This document shows, one piece after another, positions 17,596-26,655 of a stretch of DNA of 64,000 nt. The translations under genes were made by a program, and so were the position numbers. Origin of the DNA: Saprospiraceae bacterium (GTDB taxonomy: Bacteria; Bacteroidota; Bacteroidia; Chitinophagales; Saprospiraceae). The stretch lies in assembly GCA_016714445.1 (NCBI GenBank), contig JADJNF010000001.1, positions 868,001 through 932,000 of the forward strand, read 5' to 3'. How positions within the stretch are numbered: the first letter of the stretch is position 1; each line of letters starts with the position of its first letter. Below the pieces are notes generated by a model, which saw only the letters and a program-made list of their open reading frames with translations, was not told the DNA's origin and did not search any database.

Positions 17596-18040
17596 TAAAT
17601 ATAATATATCAATGAGAACAAAAATTGTGCCCGGTTTAAACTTATAAATTTAAATGTAATATTTTAGGTGGGTATTATCTTATCAGGACTCAAAACTTCT
17701 CACCCAAGTATATATGTGTATACTGAAGTCTCTGATTTTAGATATATGATATCAAATATTTATATGGCTGTAGCCAAAATGAAGATACTATTTACTTGAT
17801 CTATTGACAAACGAGTAATAAATGACATAAAATCGTATAAAATTGCCGGATTTTACAATAAGGGTTTAAACACTCTTTATACTGCTCTTTCGCTGATACA
17901 TTGGTTGATGACCTTTTAATTCTCATTTTCTTTATTATATGTCGACCTTTTATTATAGCACACTGCTAACAAAGAACCTGAAATAATATAACCAGGGTGA
18001 TAATAGGTCTACTTTGTAATAATATATTTTACTAAAATAA
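17596..18040. other. Intergenic region before the repeat array, no gene seen
   Basis: About 445 AT-rich bases between the first gene of the fibre operon and the repeat array. It should hold the fibre-operon promoter, but I find no full TTTG/TAnnTTTG match on the minus strand. No RNA gene recognised. Confidence 0.4.
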
Positions 18041-19440
18041 TTAATCATAGATTTTATGCCAAGCTCTAATTATAGGTTTAGCTATAATCTATGCCTGTAA
18101 AATTAAATCATTAGCCACAGACTTTAGTCTGTGGACGTATATTAAAAACATCTTTTGACTTTAGTCAAATCTGTTTGGTTTTGGCTAAAGCCAACATTAT
18201 CTTATTCTTTGGGCCACTGGCTGTAGCCAGTGGCTATTGAGAGTCATATGACTAAATTAAAATTGATAAAAATAATCATACATTTTATGCCAAACTCTAA
18301 TTTTAGGTGTAGCTCTGTTCTATGATTGTAAAATCAAATCAATAGCCACAGACATTAGTCTTTGGCCGTATATTAAAAACATCTTTTGACTTTAGTCAAA
18401 TAGGTTTGGTTTTGGCTAAAGCCTAACATACCTAATTCTTTGGGCCACTGGCTGTAGCCAGTGGCTATTGATAGTCATACGTCTAAATTAAAATTGATAA
18501 AAAAATAATCATACATTTTATGCCAAACTCTAATTTTAGGTGTAGCTCCGTTCTATGATTGTAAAATCAAATCATTAGCCACAGACTTTAGTCTTTGGCC
18601 ATATATTAAAAACATCTTTTGACTTTAGTCAAATGGTGCAAAGTTTAGGCTAAAGCCAAATATATTTTATTCTTTGGGCCACTGGCTGAAGCCAGTGGCT
18701 ATTGATAGTCATATGTCTAAATTAAAATTGATAAAAATAATCATACATTTTATGCCAAGCTCTAATTTTAGGTGTAGCTCTGTTCTATGATTGTAAAATC
18801 AATTCATTAGCCACAGACTTTTGTCTTTGGCCGTATATTAAAAACATCTTTTGACTTTAGTCAAATCTGTTTGGTTTTGGCTAAAGCCTAACATACCTAA
18901 TTCTTTGGGCCACTGGCTGAAGCCAGTGGCTATTGAGAGTCATATGTCTAAATTAAAATTGATAAAAAAATAATCATACATTTTATGCCAAGCTCTAATT
19001 TTAGGTGTAGCTCTGTTCTATGATTGTAAAATCAATTCATTAGCCACAGACTTTAGTCTGTGGACGTATATTAAAAACATCTTTTGACTTTAGTCAAATA
19101 TTCATGGTTTTGGCTAAAGCCTAACATATCTAATTCTTTGGGCCACTGGCTGAAGCCAGTGGCTATTGAGAATCATATGACAAAAATACATTTGACAAAA
19201 AAATAATCATACATTTTATGCCAAACTCTAATTTTAGGTGTAGCTCTGTTCTATTATTGTAAAATCAATTCATTAGCCACAGACATTAGTCTGTGGACGT
19301 ATATTAAAAAAATCTATTGACTTTAGTCAAATGTGTTTGGTTTTGGCTAAAGCCTAACAGATCTAATTCTTTAGGCCACCGGCTGTAGCCAGCGGCTATT
19401 GAGAATCATATGACAAAAATACATTTGACACAGGAACTAT
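18041..19440. repeat. Six tandem copies of a ~232-bp palindrome-rich repeat (left array)
   Basis: The landmark AATAATCATACATTTTATGC (first copy variant) begins at about 18041, 18271, 18504, 18736, 18969 and 19202, giving a period of 230-233 bp. Each unit carries four hairpins in fixed order: CACAGACTTTAGTCTGTG-like, TTTGACTTTAGTCAAA, GGCTAAAGCC and CACTGGCTGAAGCCAGTG-like. All share a stem closing with CT, two loop bases, then AG. Loop bases and some stem pairs vary between copies. This resembles REP/BIME clusters that serve REP-associated transposases; one such gene lies 3 kb away. It is not a CRISPR: units are contiguous and have no spacers. Confidence 0.9.
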
Positions 19441-19523
19441 TAAGAATCATACGGCAAAAATACATTTGGCAAAGTAGAAATAGTTTGTCATTGGTTTATG
19501 TAGCTTAGCATTATTTACTTTAT

Positions 19524-20843
19524 TTACACTTCATCTGGTTCTTTTCTCAACGCCTCTCTTAAAACCTGTTGCAGTAATTTTTCATTTTGTGATTCACTTT
19601 GTTTGATGCTTGCTTCCAACTCATTGCAATGCTGCATTAGTTTATCTAATTTTTGAACGATGCGGTTTTGTTCTGTTAAAGGTGGAAGTGGAATTGGCAT
19701 TTTTTTTAATGATATTCCTGTCAAATGCTGAATACCTGAACCTGTTAAGTAGTCTTTAATTTTTCCATTAGAACATATTAAATCCAAGTAGGACAAATAA
19801 AGTTTTGCTGGGATTCTACTATAAAACCTTACCCGATGTATTGCCTTTTGAAACTTAAATGTTTCATCTTCGGATTCCCAAATTGCTCCACGTCCAGGAT
19901 AACCACCTTCACAAATTAGCAAGTCACCCTTTTTTACAGAGTATTCCTCTAATTCGGATTCTTCAAATTTCATTTGTAGCACATCGTCTAGTTCAAATCG
20001 ATACCATTGTACATTAAGATTTCTAAAGTATGGATAATATTCGCCTTTATTCTTAGTGCCATCTAGCATTTTACCTAATCGAGTATCACAAATTTCCCCC
20101 AGCCTACACCAAACCCAATTTTCCGGAATTTCAAAAGGAATTTCTTCTGGTTTTATGGGTGGCAATGGTTTTTCTTTTTTGGGACGGGCTAAAGCCGCAT
20201 CCCTATTCAGGCGTTCCGTCTTTATCTTTTTTAGCAATTCACTTGCAGGTTTGTTCTTTTTATTTTGCTCAACTAATTTGCCTTGCAGAGCATCTTGCAA
20301 TAATTGATGACGGAGTTTTTTTAGTAATTCCATTTGATTCTTTAATTCAGCATCTAAGATATTACTGCTCTTTTGGGAATTAATTAATTTGTTGTATAAA
20401 CCTTGCTGTTCTGAATAATCAGGAATTGAAATTTCAATATTGCATAAGTCCTCAAATCTTAAGGCTTGCCTAACTGTGCCTCTTGCGTAAAAAATAATTT
20501 GTCTTAATCCCTCGGCAGATTTTAGAAACTTAAATAACAATTCAGGAATAATAGATTTTGGTTTTGGTTTAAAAATTACGTAAGCAGGGCTTATCAAGCC
20601 TCTTGTTTCATCTGAAACCAAACCAATTGAACCAACATTTACTCGATAAGGATTATATGCAAAACATCCTTTTTCTATTATTTTATAATCTTCTGCTTTA
20701 TCCTCAGCAGCATATTTTGTTTTTATAATTCCTTCCTCATTGCTCACACCATAGAAATCTAATCCTTTTGCACCGCCAAAATCTTTGGCACGTACCGAAA
20801 AATTTTCAACCAATTCACCTAACTTAACTGTTCTCCAACTCAT
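19524..20843 (-). CDS. hsdS: Type I restriction-modification specificity subunit HsdS
   Basis: 439 residues with the two-half layout of HsdS. The N-terminal target recognition domain begins MSWRTVKLGELVENFSVRAK. A helical spacer (LKKLRHQLLQDALQGKLVEQ) follows, then the second domain starting PFEIPENWVWCRLGEICDTR, and a second spacer (LPPLTEQNRIVQKLDKLMQ). It sets the DNA sequence recognised by the HsdM and HsdR subunits. The start overlaps the hsdM reading frame stop by ATGA. The linker at residues ~215-222 (RDAALARP) is encoded by a REP-like palindrome. Recognition sequence not predictable by reading. Confidence 0.93.
   Translation of the reverse strand: MSWRTVKLGELVENFSVRAKDFGGAKGLDFYGVSNEEGIIKTKYAAEDKAEDYKIIEKGCFAYNPYRVNVGSIGLVSDETRGLISPAYVIFKPKPKSIIPELLFKFLKSAEGLRQIIFYARGTVRQALRFEDLCNIEISIPDYSEQQGLYNKLINSQKSSNILDAELKNQMELLKKLRHQLLQDALQGKLVEQNKKNKPASELLKKIKTERLNRDAALARPKKEKPLPPIKPEEIPFEIPENWVWCRLGEICDTRLGKMLDGTKNKGEYYPYFRNLNVQWYRFELDDVLQMKFEESELEEYSVKKGDLLICEGGYPGRGAIWESEDETFKFQKAIHRVRFYSRIPAKLYLSYLDLICSNGKIKDYLTGSGIQHLTGISLKKMPIPLPPLTEQNRIVQKLDKLMQHCNELEASIKQSESQNEKLLQQVLREALRKEPDEV
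20181..20203 (-). repeat. REP-like palindrome inside the hsdS coding sequence
   Basis: On the minus strand, GGGATGCGGCT, TT, AGCCCGTCCC forms an imperfect hairpin whose centre GGCTTTAGCC is the same core as in the flanking arrays and around the transposase gene. It is translated as RDAALARP in the spacer between the two recognition domains. Confidence 0.7.
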
Positions 20844-22277
20844 TTAACGGCTTGTTTTAGTTGGTTCAACAATTTGTGGCTGTTATCAAAGCTTTTTGCA
20901 AGAAGTTCCATTAGTTCTGAACTGCTTAGTTCTGCTTCTTCTGCTTTCTTAGTTGGATTCTTAATATCTAAATCATACCCTCTTTCAATGATAGTTTTGA
21001 TATTTACTTTCCATGCAATATCACTTTCTTTGCGGTTTGTTCCACCATTTTTTAATGGGTTCAAACTCTTTTGCTTGTATCGGTCTTGTTTTGCTGTATG
21101 CTTTGTAACCTTCGGGCATACGGTGTTCGTAATACCAAATGTCTTTGGTGGGTTTACCTTTGTCAAAAAACAATAAGTTGGTAGCCACCGTTGCATAAGG
21201 CTGAAAAACAGAATTAGGCAAACGAATAATGGTGTGCAGGTTGCAATCTTCCAACAATTTTTGGCGTATGCGTTGTTTTACGCCATCACCTGTTAAACTG
21301 CCATCAGGCAATACAATGCCTGCTCGTCCATCTTGTTTTAGCAAATGAATCATCAAGATTAAAAACAAGTCGGCACTTTCTTTGGTGCGGTACGTTTGCG
21401 GGAAATTGGTTTCATTGTTATTGGCTACAATTCCTCCAAATGGCGGGTTTGCCAGTATTACATTTACACGGTGCTTTTCGGTAAAGTTGCTTAAGGGTTG
21501 GTCTAAAGCATCGCCAAATTTGATGTTGGGTATTTCAATGTCGTGCAAAATGAGATTGGTTGTTGCCAACAAATAAGGTAATGGTTTGTATTCCCAACCT
21601 GCAATGTTTTGTTCTATGCTTTTGCGTTGTTCAACATTTTTAGCTTGGGCTTTTAAATGCTCAATGGCACAAGTTAAATAACCACCCGTTCCGCAAGCAG
21701 GGTCAAGTACTTTTTCGCCCAATTGCGGATTGATTGTTTCGGTAATGAATTGTGTAATGGCTCTTGGTGTATAAAACTCACCGCTTTTGCCGGCACTTTG
21801 CAATTCCTTTAAAATGGTTTCGTACAATTCGCCAAAAGCGTGTCGGTCTTTAGCAATGTTAAAATCAATTTCGTTGAGCTTGTTCAACACTTTGCGAATG
21901 TTGATTCCACTTTTCATATAGTTGTTGTTGCCTTCAAATACTTCACGAACAATAACTGCACGTTGGTTGCCAGTGCTTAAATCTAAATGGCGAAGTGCAG
22001 GAAACAATTGTCTGTCTACAAACTCCAACAATTCATCGCCAGTCATTCCTTCATCATCGCCTGCCCAGTTGCCTTTCTCCTTTACCCAATGAAATTTGTC
22101 GGGAATGGGAGATTTGTATTTATCATCCAGTAACTCTAATTCTTTGTCTTTATCCGAAAATATTTTCAAAAAAAGCATCCAGCCCAATTGCTCAATGCGT
22201 TGTGCATCCCCATTGAGGCCGGTGTCTTGCCACATGATGTTTTGTATGCTTTTTATTATGCCTGATATATTGGTCAT
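20840..22277 (-). pseudogene. hsdM: Type I RM methyltransferase HsdM, single-base frameshift near the 3' end
   Basis: The first frame (22277 to 21021, 418 residues) holds the N6-adenine methyltransferase core: EFYTPRAITQFI, VLDPACGTGGYL (SAM-binding motif) and VILANPPFGG (NPPF catalytic motif). It ends abnormally at ...FEPIKKWWNKPQRK. The expected continuation (RKESDIAWKVNIKTIIERGY...) lies in another frame and ends at 20840, overlapping hsdS by ATGA. One extra C on the minus strand at 21034-21035 explains it; without it the protein would be about 479 residues, normal for HsdM. The truncated form keeps all catalytic motifs but lacks the C-terminal HsdS-contact region. An assembly error or an on/off switch are both possible. 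Confidence 0.85.
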
Positions 22278-22292
22278 ATTGTTTTTATTTGC

Positions 22293-22372
22293 GGATTGGG
22301 TTGAAACCCAATCCTTTTCAATTTTATTTTTTGGAATTATTCAATTTTTTGGATTGGGTTAAAACCCAATCC
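22293..22372. repeat. Two perfect 22-bp palindromes (GGGTT-NN-AACCC family)
   Basis: GGATTGGGTT and its complement AACCCAATCC flank a 2-nt loop at 22293-22314 (GA) and again at 22351-22372 (AA). A degenerate third copy lies near 22387-22402. They sit between hsdM and the transposase gene, with spacer sequence rich in ATTCAATTT. Confidence 0.85.
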
Positions 22373-22473
22373 TATTCAATTTGAATGGATTCTAACCCAA
22401 TTCAATTTTATTTTGTTCTGCATTCATTTGATTTGCATCCATCTTCAGATTGATGATTAATATTTTCAATTTC

Positions 22474-22494
22474 GATTTGGCTTTAGCCAAAATC
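22474..22494. repeat. REP-like palindrome overlapping the transposase stop codon
   Basis: GATTTGGCT, TT, AGCCAAAATC: a near-perfect hairpin (one bulged A) whose loop region contains the TAA stop of the transposase gene (complement of 22483-22485). Confidence 0.8.
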
Positions 22495-22926
22495 TTTATG
22501 CTTAGTGAAACCATATTTATTAATAAATTCATCATATTCTTGTTGAAATGTTTTTTTACTATGATGCTCTTCCTGATTTTTAATATATTCTCTCACTTTA
22601 TCAATCATAGATTCAGAAACTGAAACAGCAAAATATTCATCCTGCCATTCAAATTTCTCTTTTGTAAGCCCCTGCTTATTTATCCAAAAGGATGATTCGC
22701 CTTTAATCAATTGCATAACTTTTTGAATAGTTTGATCCACCCCTAACGAGACCAAGCAATGACAATGATCAGAATACCCATTGATAAAATCAATAAAGAT
22801 TCCCTTTTCTTTGGCATTTTCTCTGATGTGATTCCACACTTTCATCCTTAATTCTTTTGAATCAAGGAATGGTTCCCTATTTTTGGTGCTCCATACAAAA
22901 TGGATATAAACTTTTATAAAGGACAT
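22483..22926 (-). CDS. REP-associated tyrosine transposase (IS200-like, Y1/HUH)
   Basis: 147 residues of the Y1 transposase superfamily. The start MSFIKVYIHFVWSTKNREPF is the usual IS200-like N-terminus; the metal-binding HUH motif is in YSDHCHCLVSL; the catalytic Tyr lies in the C-terminal helix, the best candidate being EYIKNQEEHH. These single-strand transposases bind and cut hairpins; in the RAYT subgroup they act on REP palindromes scattered in the genome. Its own ends support this: the stop codon lies inside a palindrome (22474-22494, GGCTTTAGCC core) and another (GGCTAAAGCC, 22942-22951) precedes the start. It separates hsdM from hsdR on the same strand. The protein looks intact. Confidence 0.88.
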   Translation of the reverse strand: MSFIKVYIHFVWSTKNREPFLDSKELRMKVWNHIRENAKEKGIFIDFINGYSDHCHCLVSLGVDQTIQKVMQLIKGESSFWINKQGLTKEKFEWQDEYFAVSVSESMIDKVREYIKNQEEHHSKKTFQQEYDEFINKYGFTKHKDFG

Positions 22927-22941
22927 TTTATATATTTTTTT

Positions 22942-23030
22942 GGCTAAAGCCTATTTTCTTTTTTTAATTTATATAAGAATGTGTTAAAACCACATTCTTA
23001 TTCATTTTTGGGATAGGCTATAACCCATTC
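22942..23030. repeat. Cluster of three palindromes upstream of the transposase gene
   Basis: GGCTAAAGCC at 22942-22951 (same core as the arrays); AAGAATGTG and CACATTCTT at 22975-22999 around TTAAAAC; and a degenerate GGGATAGGCTATAACCCATTCC-like hairpin near 23010-23031. Together with the palindromes on the other side they bracket the transposase gene. Confidence 0.75.
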
Positions 23031-23040
23031 CTATTCCTTT

Positions 23041-25722
23041 TTATCCAATATTTTTATACAATTCCATTTCTAATTCTTTTACGGCTTGCAAATACTTTTC
23101 TTTGCTGCCAAACTCGTTGATGATCTCAAGCGGTGAACCAAATTCATCAAACGGATTTACTCTTAATACTTCAATGTTTTCAATGTTAGTAATGCCTTCG
23201 TCAGCATATTTGTCTAACAAAGCCTCCAATACTTTTTTGGCTTGGTCTCCATATTTTGTATAGTAGTTTCGCTTCTTTACATTGTTTGCTCTTTCTTGTC
23301 TGGTCAATGGTGGTTGGTCAAATGCAACGTGACAAATCAAATCGAACAGATCCACTCCCGCCTGCCTTCCATTTAGCAATCCTTTTTCTTTTTGAGATTT
23401 CAACCAATCTCTACCACGTCCTGTTTTAAAATAATCCTCTCTATTTATCGCTTCTTCTCTTGAATCAAATACTTCAAAATGGATTAAATCTTGAACTTTA
23501 TGTGTTTTTGTCCATTCGGAACCATAACCATTTTTATGTTCCTCCCACCTTCTCCTTAAATCCTGTGTATGTCCTTTATAAAAACTACCATCTTTACATT
23601 CTATAACATACGTGTAAAATCTCCCTTCTTTTAGGGCGGGCAGGTCTTTGTTTACGGCCTCATACAAGGCTTCTACCATTACACCTTGTTCTTGCAATTC
23701 AGCTATGATGGCTTCTTTGCGGTCGCTTGTGTTCCACTTATTTAAAAAGTCGTCGAGTGAAGCGAACTTTTCTTTGATGATTTCTTTGGTATGGTCTTTC
23801 AAACTTGTCGTGATAGGCTTTCCGTGTTGGTCAAAATACATTTCACGGCTCACCAAAACAGAAACATCAACATTGTTTACATACACTTTCTTTCGTGGCT
23901 CAGCTAATATTGATGTGGGTATATTCACATCAGGATAACGGATGACAGGTTTTAAACTGATTTCTTCGCCAGTGATATCATCGATAATCGGTGTAGTATC
24001 CTTTTCTTCATCCTCTATAATATTTCCTAAATCTGTATCTTGTGAAACCGGTTTAACACGTATTGGGTCACCATCAAAATCTTTGTCGGCAAACAAATCG
24101 GTTGCGTTTCTAAAATCAAGAATAGTGAAATAGAGTTTTCCGTATTCTTCATTTATACGAGTTCCTCTCCCAATTATTTGTTTGAATTTGGTCATTGAAT
24201 TGATGTTGGCATCCAATACAATTACTTTACAAGTTTGAGCATCAACACCAGTTGTCATTAATTCAGAAGTAGTGGCAATAACAGGATATTTTTCTTCGGG
24301 ATTAATGAAATTATCCAATTCTCGTGTTCCTTCGTCATTGTCGCCAGTTATTTGCATTACGTATTTGTAATTATCTACAACTAAATCAGCATTTAGTTTG
24401 GCTAATGCAGTTCTCATTCGTTCTGCGTGGTCAATATCAACACAAAACACAATGGTTTTAGCAAATCGGTCATAACCTTTTAAAAACTCTGTGAGTTTTT
24501 TTGCAACTAATTCTGTTCGTTCTTCAATAACCAAATTTCGGTCAAAGTCTTTACGATTATATACTCTATCTTCAACTTCGTTTCCGTCTTTGTCGGTTTT
24601 ACCTTGGTCTGGTCGCCAACCTTCGGCATCCACATTCAAACCAATTCTTACCACACGATAAGGAGCAAGAAAACCATCATCAATACCTTGTTTCAATGAA
24701 TAAGTGTAAACAGGGTCTCCAAAATATTCGGTATTACTTGTTTCTTTGGTTTCCTTTGGAGTGGCTGTTAAACCAATATGCGTAGCATTTTTGAAATAGG
24801 ATAAAATTTCTCTCCAACTGCTATCTTCTTTTGCACTTCCTCTGTGGCACTCGTCAATTACAATCAAGTCGAAGAAGTCAGGCGAAAACTGTTTGTACAC
24901 ATTTGCATCTTCGTCTGTACCTGATAAACCTTGATATAAAGCCAAATAAATTTCATAACTTTTATCAATTTGTCGGTGTTTTACCACCGTCATTTTATCT
25001 TTAAAATGTTTGAAGTCGCCTCTTCGTGTTTGGTCAATTAAGGCGTTTCGGTCAGCCAAAAACAAAATGCGTTTTTTAGCCCCGCTTTTCCAAAGTCGGT
25101 GAATGATTTGAAAAGCCGTATAGGTTTTTCCAGTTCCTGTTGCCATTACCAAAATGATTCGGTTCTGTCCGTTGGCAATGGCTTCAACAGTTCTGTTAAC
25201 TGCAATTTGTTGGTAGTATCTCGGTTTGCGGTTGGTGCCGTCAAAATAATAATCCTGTGAAGCAATCTTTTCAGCCGTTGGCGTTGTGATGCCTTTATAC
25301 TTCTTGTATTTCTCCCAAAGTTGTTCGGGAGTGGGGAAGTCGTCAATGCCAATTTCGGTTTCAATATTTCCGTCAGTTGCGGTGCGGTCGTGAAATAAAA
25401 ATCCGTCTCCGTTGCTACTAAAAACACAAGGAATATCTAGGATTTGAGCATAGTCTAAAGCTTGTTGAATACCGGCTCTAACAGAATGTTTGTTGTCTTT
25501 TGCTTCAATAATGGCAATTGGAATATTCGGCTTGTAATACAAAATGTAGTCCGCCCTTTTTTGATTTCCCCTTGCTGTCAGTCTACCTCTAACGTATATT
25601 TTTCCGTCTGTGAACGAAACTTCTTCTAATAGCTGAGTAAGTGTATTCCATCCTGATTTCTCCACTGCAGGAGTAATAAACTTAGTACATATGTCACGTT
25701 CTGAAAGTGTCTTTTTATCCAT
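23041..25722 (-). CDS. hsdR: Type I restriction endonuclease subunit HsdR with an internal GIY-YIG domain
   Basis: 893 residues. Order: PD-(D/E)xK-type nuclease (ADYILYY ~57, IEAK 72-75); SF2 translocase with Walker A MATGTGKT (193-200), VIDECHRG (~288), TATP and motif VI IIGRGTRINEEYG; then at residues ~701-783 a complete GIY-YIG domain (FYTYVIECKDGSFYKGHTQ, RRRWEEH, REDYFKTGRG); then the ordinary HsdR C-terminal segment (FDLICHVAFDQPPLTRQERA). HsdR of this type normally runs straight from the helicase to that segment. The domain is in frame and the protein is otherwise full length. It restricts unmodified DNA as a complex with HsdM and HsdS. A -7 match TACATTTG lies at 25805-25798. Confidence 0.92.
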   Translation of the reverse strand: MDKKTLSERDICTKFITPAVEKSGWNTLTQLLEEVSFTDGKIYVRGRLTARGNQKRADYILYYKPNIPIAIIEAKDNKHSVRAGIQQALDYAQILDIPCVFSSNGDGFLFHDRTATDGNIETEIGIDDFPTPEQLWEKYKKYKGITTPTAEKIASQDYYFDGTNRKPRYYQQIAVNRTVEAIANGQNRIILVMATGTGKTYTAFQIIHRLWKSGAKKRILFLADRNALIDQTRRGDFKHFKDKMTVVKHRQIDKSYEIYLALYQGLSGTDEDANVYKQFSPDFFDLIVIDECHRGSAKEDSSWREILSYFKNATHIGLTATPKETKETSNTEYFGDPVYTYSLKQGIDDGFLAPYRVVRIGLNVDAEGWRPDQGKTDKDGNEVEDRVYNRKDFDRNLVIEERTELVAKKLTEFLKGYDRFAKTIVFCVDIDHAERMRTALAKLNADLVVDNYKYVMQITGDNDEGTRELDNFINPEEKYPVIATTSELMTTGVDAQTCKVIVLDANINSMTKFKQIIGRGTRINEEYGKLYFTILDFRNATDLFADKDFDGDPIRVKPVSQDTDLGNIIEDEEKDTTPIIDDITGEEISLKPVIRYPDVNIPTSILAEPRKKVYVNNVDVSVLVSREMYFDQHGKPITTSLKDHTKEIIKEKFASLDDFLNKWNTSDRKEAIIAELQEQGVMVEALYEAVNKDLPALKEGRFYTYVIECKDGSFYKGHTQDLRRRWEEHKNGYGSEWTKTHKVQDLIHFEVFDSREEAINREDYFKTGRGRDWLKSQKEKGLLNGRQAGVDLFDLICHVAFDQPPLTRQERANNVKKRNYYTKYGDQAKKVLEALLDKYADEGITNIENIEVLRVNPFDEFGSPLEIINEFGSKEKYLQAVKELEMELYKNIG

Positions 25723-25839
25723 ACAATAATAAATCTAAAACTAATCTGCAAGATATGAATTTCCACAATTTATCTTAAATATCCGCTATTTTTGTTACAA
25801 ATGTATTGGCATTTATTTGTTTAAAGTGTAATAATTCTT

Positions 25840-26390
25840 TGGTCCTGGCTGAAGCCAGTGGAAATAGAGAATCAAATATTTAAATGAAATTTGACAAAAA
25901 AAGAATCATAGATTTTATGCACAACACTTACCTAAGACTTCTACCTCTTGGATTGCTGATATACTTGATCATTTAGCCAAAGATGATCATTAGCCAAAGA
26001 CTTTAGTCTGTGGGCCTATATTAAAAACATCTTTTGACTTTAGTCAAATTGTGTTTGGTTTTGGCTAAAGCCAAACATTCCCTATTCTTTGGGCCACTGG
26101 CTGAAGCCAGTGGCCTATTGAGAATCATATGTCTAAATTAAAATTGATAAAAAAATAATCATAGATTTTATGCCAAGCTCTAATTTTAGGTGTAGCTCTG
26201 TTCTATGATTGTAAAGTCAATTCATTAGCCACAGACTTTAGTCTGTGGACGTATATTAAAAAAATCTATTGACTTTAGTCAAATGGTGCAAAGTTTAGGC
26301 TAAAGCCAAATATATTTTATTCTTTGTGCCACTGGCTGAAGCCAGTGGCCTATTGAGAATCATATGTCTAAATTAAATTTGGCAAAATAG
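25840..26390. repeat. Right array: one partial and two further copies of the ~232-bp repeat
   Basis: The same repeat as at 18041-19440 resumes in the same orientation on the other side of the RM locus. A tail fragment (CTGGCTGAAGCCAGTG) lies near 25845; a degenerate unit runs from ~25900 and a full unit from ~26154. The hairpins are CACAGACTTTAGTCTGTG-like, TTGACTTTAGTCAA, GGCTAAAGCC and CACTGGCTGAAGCCAGTG-like. Confidence 0.9.
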
Positions 26391-26393
26391 ATT

Positions 26394-26655
26394 TAAAAGT
26401 CGTTTCGACTACTTAAAAAGACTTCATGAGTACTTAAAAAGACTTCACGAGTACTCAAAAAGACTTCGCAGGTACTCAAATAGTCTTCGCAGGTACTTTA
26501 AGAGTCTTCGCGAGTACCTAAAAAGACTTCTCCGGTACTCAAATTGTCTTCGCGAGTACTCAAAGAATCTTCAAGAGTACTCAAATAGTCTTTGCAGGTA
26601 CTTTAAGAGTCTTCGCGATTACTTAAAAAGACTTTGTGAGCTTTTAAAAAGAATT
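26394..26655. repeat. 21-bp minisatellite, ~12 units
   Basis: Units start every 21 bp from 26415 (26436, 26457 ... 26625), with a partial unit before and after. Consensus AAAAGACTTCGCGAGTACTC. TAC and CTT are invariant (apart from the last unit); other positions vary. Units 4-5 recur as units 9-10, a 105-bp higher-order period. Frame 26416 is open through the entire array and would encode a heptad repeat (YLKRLHE-like), but no ATG, GTG or TTG start precedes it, and an in-frame TAA lies at 26374. Confidence 0.9.

Noticed and set aside
18041..19440. CRISPR array
   Set aside because: The repeat is ~232 bp, contiguous and without unique spacers, and no cas gene is present.
20840..21196. A separate 118-residue gene before hsdS
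   Set aside because: Its C-terminal half is the missing end of HsdM (AWKVNIKTIIERGYDLDIKN); its N-terminal part is hsdM read in the wrong frame.
26377..26655. A real gene for a heptad-repeat protein
   Set aside because: The frame is open, but it has no ATG, GTG or TTG start and an in-frame stop just upstream; any unit without a stop stays open when repeated. Kept only as a finding.
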